From Sphaerisporangium krabiense (GTDB lineage: Bacteria; Actinomycetota; Actinomycetes; Streptosporangiales; Streptosporangiaceae): a stretch of 64,000 bases of DNA. Location of the stretch: contig NZ_JACHBR010000001.1 of the NCBI RefSeq assembly GCF_014200435.1, positions 3,875,501 to 3,939,500 on the forward strand, given 5' to 3'. Of the stretch, positions 60,832 through 64,000 are shown piece after piece. The notes beneath the pieces are model-generated. The model did no database searches. It was not told the DNA's origin and saw nothing but the letters and a program-made list of their open reading frames with translations. The translations under genes were made by a program, and so were the position numbers. Positions within the stretch are counted from its first letter, which is position 1. Each line of letters opens with the position of its first letter.

Positions 60832-62952
60832 ATGACGAGCGAAACGGCGCGGGAGACGATGGAAAGACTCGGCCCTTACCGGCTGCTGCGCCGGCTCGGC
60901 GAGGGCGGCATGGGCATCGTCCACCTGAGCCTGGACGAGGAGGGCAGGCAGGTCGCGGTCAAGGTGCTGCACCCGCACGTGGCCGCCGACCTCAAGGCCC
61001 GCGACCGTCTGACCCGCGAGGTCGAGACCATGCGCCGGGTGCGCAGCCCGCGCGTGGCCGCGGTGCTCGACGCCGAGCTCGTCGGGCGCACTCCCTACAT
61101 CGTGACCAGGTTCGCCCCGGGCCGCACGCTGGAGGAGACCGTGCTGACCGACGGGCCCCTGCCGGCGGCGGGGGTCGTACGGCTGGCGCGGGGGCTGTGC
61201 GAGGCGCTGATCGCGATCCACGCGGCGGACGTGATCCACCGGGACATCAAGCCCGCGAACGTCATGCTCGTGGACGGCGACCCGCTGGTGATCGACTTCG
61301 GCATCGCCCACCTGGTCAACGCGACGCGGCTGACCCAGACCGGCATGTTCGTCGGCACCCCGGGCTACCTGGCCCCCGAGATCATCAGGGACGAGGAGAT
61401 CACGCAGGCGGCGGACGTGCACGCGCTGGCCGCCACGGTGTTCTTCGGCGCGACCGGCAAGCCGCCGTACGGCACGGGCTCGTTCGAGTCGGTCTGCTAC
61501 AACATCATGGAGGGCCGGGCCAACATCGACCAGGCCCCGGTCTGGCTGCGCGGCTGGCTGCGCGCGGCGCTCGCGGTCGAGCCCGGCTCGCGTCCCGACG
61601 CCCGGCGCCTGCTGGCGATGAGCCGGTCGCTGGACCCGACCCTGACCGCGCTGCAGGAGACCCCGGCGCGCGGCGGCGACACCCGCAAGCTCGGCGGCTC
61701 GCCCGGCAACGGGCAGAGCGCGGGCCGGGTGCGCGGCGTCATGGCCCCGCCCGCTCCCGGCGCGGACGACCGCACGCGCGCCCTGGACGAGGGCGCTCCC
61801 GTCCTCGGCGACGGCACCCGTGTCCTGGACGACGGCACCCGTGTGCTCGGCGACGGCACCCGGGTGCTGAGCGACGGGACGCGCGTCCTGGACGAGGCCG
61901 CCGTGGAGGAGGGGCCGCGGACCACGCGGGAGAAGCTCGCCAAGGACGACAGCTTCTCCGACCTGCTTCCGCCGGTGCGCTACGCCGAGCCCGAGCGCCG
62001 GCGCGGCCGGGTGACGGCGTCCGCCTCCTCCCCGCCCGCCACCTCGCCGCCCCCCGCGCCGCCGCCCGCCTCCCCGGCCGCGTTCGCGCCGCCTCCGGCC
62101 TACCCGCCCGCCCCGTACGGCCCGCCGCCGTACCCGGACCAGCGGGTCGCCTACCCGCCGCCTCCGCCCGCGCCGGGCGCGACCCGGGGCTCGGCGCCGC
62201 CGCCGACCGCGCCCCGGCCGTACCAGCCCGAGCCCTACCGGCCCGATCCGCGTCGCGGCCCCGAGGGCGAGGCCAGGCCCGACCGTCCCCGCTACCGCGC
62301 CGGACACCCTGTGCTCGCCGCGGCGCTGCTGGTGGTCGCGGTCACCGGCGCGCGCCTGCTGCCCGTGCTGGTCGGCGTCTTCATGGTGGTCGTGGTGCTG
62401 TGCCTGCGCGTCGGCGAGAACCTGTGGGGAGACCTGGCCGAGCGCCGCTCGGTGCGGGGGAGCAGCGCGAGCGATCCTCTGCTGGCCGTGCTGGGCACCC
62501 CGTGGGCGCTGGTGAAGGCGACGCTGGCCACGATCGTGATCACGCCGCTGGCGGCGATGCTCGGCGTCTGCGTCTGGGGCGGGCTGCGCTTCCTCGGCGA
62601 CATGAGCACCGATTCCGCGGCGGCCTGGGGGGCCTCGGCGTTCGTCGCCGGGCTGTTCCTGCTGCCCGGGGGGAGCAAGCCCCGCAAGGCGGTGGCCCGC
62701 ACGCTGACCGCGGTGATCCGCAGCCCGGGGGCGGGCATGGTGGCGACGATCATCGTGGGCACCGTGGCGTTCTTCGCGGTGGTGACGGCCGTCTCCGCGG
62801 TGCCGTCGTGGGTGCCCTGGCGGCCGCCGTCGCAGGCCATCGCGTCGCTGAGCGCGTCGGCCCAGCACAGCGCGACGGGGCTGATCGGGGGCTTGGTCAA
62901 GAGCCTTTTGAAGGACCTGGGCCTTGGTTTTCTGGCGTTCTGGGGGAAATGA
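60832..62952 (+). CDS. Membrane Ser/Thr protein kinase, second of three in tandem
   Basis: A 706-residue protein closely similar to the preceding kinase over its catalytic domain (LLRRLGEGGMGIVHLSL, HRDIKPANVMLVDG, DFGIAHLVN). The linker differs. It has an octapeptide series based on DGTRVL at residues about 320-350, then a Pro-rich tract (PPAYPPAPYGPPPYP). Two or three membrane helices end the protein. The start at 60832 is 7 bases after the first kinase; an ATG nine codons later is an alternative. The pair looks like a gene duplication with divergent linkers. Confidence 0.9.
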   Translation: MTSETARETMERLGPYRLLRRLGEGGMGIVHLSLDEEGRQVAVKVLHPHVAADLKARDRLTREVETMRRVRSPRVAAVLDAELVGRTPYIVTRFAPGRTLEETVLTDGPLPAAGVVRLARGLCEALIAIHAADVIHRDIKPANVMLVDGDPLVIDFGIAHLVNATRLTQTGMFVGTPGYLAPEIIRDEEITQAADVHALAATVFFGATGKPPYGTGSFESVCYNIMEGRANIDQAPVWLRGWLRAALAVEPGSRPDARRLLAMSRSLDPTLTALQETPARGGDTRKLGGSPGNGQSAGRVRGVMAPPAPGADDRTRALDEGAPVLGDGTRVLDDGTRVLGDGTRVLSDGTRVLDEAAVEEGPRTTREKLAKDDSFSDLLPPVRYAEPERRRGRVTASASSPPATSPPPAPPPASPAAFAPPPAYPPAPYGPPPYPDQRVAYPPPPPAPGATRGSAPPPTAPRPYQPEPYRPDPRRGPEGEARPDRPRYRAGHPVLAAALLVVAVTGARLLPVLVGVFMVVVVLCLRVGENLWGDLAERRSVRGSSASDPLLAVLGTPWALVKATLATIVITPLAAMLGVCVWGGLRFLGDMSTDSAAAWGASAFVAGLFLLPGGSKPRKAVARTLTAVIRSPGAGMVATIIVGTVAFFAVVTAVSAVPSWVPWRPPSQAIASLSASAQHSATGLIGGLVKSLLKDLGLGFLAFWGK

Positions 62953-63041
62953 CCCGGGAGGGTCATCGTTTCCTCCAGGGTGAGTGTGGAAATGAGGCTG
63001 CCGAAGGCACGATGTGAGCGGGGTGGGCCGGAAGGAGTCGC

Positions 63042-64000
63042 ATGAGCGTGCCGGCGGCCGAGCAACTCGGCCCGTACCGTCTGCTGTCCCGGCTCGGGGC
63101 GGGCGGGTTCGGCGAGGTCCACCTGGCCCTCGACCCCGAGGGGCACACGGTGGCGGTGAAGGTCCTGCATCCGCACGTCGCCTCCGACGAGGTCGCGCTC
63201 GCCAGGCTCGGCCGCGAGGTCGAGACCATGCGGCTCGTGCGCGGCCCGCACATCGCCGAGGTGCTGGACGCCTCGATGTCCGGCCCCCGGCCCTACCTGG
63301 TCACCCGGTACGTCCAGGGCCGCGCGCTCGGCGCGGTCGTGGCGGCGGGCGGGCCGGTCAGAGGGGACGATCTGCAGCGGCTCGCCGCGGGGCTCGCCGA
63401 GGCCCTGGCGGCCGTCCACGCGGCGGGGGTGGTGCACCGCGACCTCAAGCCCGCGAACGTGATCATCGCGGACGGCGAGCCGCACGTCATCGACTTCGGC
63501 ATCGCGTACGCGCTCGACTCGGCCTCGGTGACGGCGTCGGGCGCGGTGCTCGGCACCCCCGGCTATCTGGCCCCCGAGCTGCTGGAGGGCCGCGAGACGG
63601 GTCCGGCGGCCGACGTGTTCTCCTTCGGCGCCACGATGGCCTACGCCGCCTCGGGCCGCCAGCCGTACGGCACCGGGCCCGCGCCCGCGGTGGCCTACCG
63701 CGTCGTGCACGGCGAGCCGGACCTGGCCGACGTGCCGTCCTGGCTGGCCCCGCTGCTGGAGGAGTGCCTGCGCCCCGACCCCGCCGCGCGGCCCACCGCC
63801 CGCGACCTGTGCGCCCGGCTCGGCGCCCCGCTCCCGCAGGTCGTGGTGCCGCCGCCGCGCAGGAGCGTGCCCGGCGGCGAGCCTCCGACCGAGGAGTGGC
63901 GTCCCGCCGCCCGGCGCGGGGCCGCGGGCGCGGTGGACTCCGCGCACGCGCGGCAGCGCGAGAAGGTCAGGAAGCGCTGGGTGGTGGGCTCGGGCGTGGT
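63042..64000 (+). CDS. Ser/Thr protein kinase, third of three in tandem (3' end outside window)
   Basis: The frame is open from an ATG with AAGGAG upstream to the end of the window, giving at least 319 residues. The kinase domain is complete: LLSRLGAGGFGEVHLALD, VAVKVLHPHVASDEV, the catalytic HRDLKPANVIIADG, DFGIAYALD and LGTPGYLAPELLEG. The visible tail turns basic (RQREKVRKRWVVGSG), which suggests that a membrane helix begins just outside the window. It follows the second kinase after 89 bases and is a further paralogue. Confidence 0.88.
   Translation, partial: MSVPAAEQLGPYRLLSRLGAGGFGEVHLALDPEGHTVAVKVLHPHVASDEVALARLGREVETMRLVRGPHIAEVLDASMSGPRPYLVTRYVQGRALGAVVAAGGPVRGDDLQRLAAGLAEALAAVHAAGVVHRDLKPANVIIADGEPHVIDFGIAYALDSASVTASGAVLGTPGYLAPELLEGRETGPAADVFSFGATMAYAASGRQPYGTGPAPAVAYRVVHGEPDLADVPSWLAPLLEECLRPDPAARPTARDLCARLGAPLPQVVVPPPRRSVPGGEPPTEEWRPAARRGAAGAVDSAHARQREKVRKRWVVGSGV

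Noticed and set aside
60739-62868. Long open frame antisense to the second kinase
   Set aside because: Arg/Gly/Ala-rich with no domain, and the plus strand has an intact kinase. It is a GC artefact.

Overview
The window is very GC-rich (mostly above 70%), uses many GTG and TTG starts, and carries actinobacterial marker genes: a KstR-type regulator, a complete GlgE maltosyltransferase pathway, several Ser/Thr protein kinases and an SARP-type ATPase regulator. It looks like chromosomal DNA of a filamentous actinobacterium, probably of the Streptosporangiales/Thermomonosporaceae type. That placement is an inference from gene style; no rRNA or taxonomic marker gene lies in the window. I saw no transposase, integrase, tRNA or CRISPR array.

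Layout. 1-3.4 kb: the 3' end of a large SARP/AfsR-like ATPase-TPR regulator, then a leftward ArsR-SRPBCC pair. 3.5-9.2 kb: envelope or glycan genes (toroid-fold protein, methyltransferase, GT4 glycosyltransferase, GDP-mannose 4,6-dehydratase, PIG-V-like membrane mannosyltransferase). 9.2-12.5 kb: a TPR-CHAT protease-like gene broken by two closely spaced compensating frameshifts. 12.6-15.7 kb: membrane-anchored multicopper oxidase with small membrane partners. 15.9-18.6 kb: two overlapping genes for a membrane-anchored binding protein and a binding protein-VWA lipoprotein. 18.6-22.7 kb: a steroid/lipid-type P450 with a KstR-like operator over its promoter, a Cu/Zn SOD-family protein, a membrane Ser/Thr kinase and a DUF6157 protein.

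22.8-24.3 kb holds a tightly overlapped three-gene module of HigB-like toxin, XRE antitoxin and SecB-like chaperone, matching the toxin-antitoxin-chaperone (TAC) layout of M. tuberculosis Rv1955-Rv1957. 24.6-27.2 kb: an FCD-type GntR regulator, the KstR homologue and a MaoC-like hot-dog protein. 27.2-28.8 kb: an unusual membrane-tethered sigma-like protein. 29.2-32.5 kb: an OpuC-type osmoprotectant ABC transporter operon. 32.5-38.2 kb: flavin reductase, Pit phosphate transporter with a tiny membrane partner, beta-propeller phytase, an Rrf2/AhpD-like pair and a MarR/cupin divergent pair. 38.2-51.2 kb: SppA, then the alpha-glucan set glgB, lipoprotein, maltokinase, treS and glgE on the minus strand, with glgP divergent. 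Trehalose is converted to maltose (TreS), phosphorylated (Mak), polymerised (GlgE), branched (GlgB) and degraded (GlgP).

51.4-58 kb: enoyl-CoA hydratase, a winged-helix/nucleotidyltransferase gene, and a compact five-gene operon joining a coiled-coil protein, a QueC-like PP-loop enzyme, an M55 D-aminopeptidase, a Tat-exported flavin amine oxidase and a YbaK-type deacylase. I cannot assign this operon to a known pathway; with the TAC module it is the best candidate for something undescribed. 58.3-64 kb: three consecutive Ser/Thr kinases with low-complexity linkers, the last running off the window.
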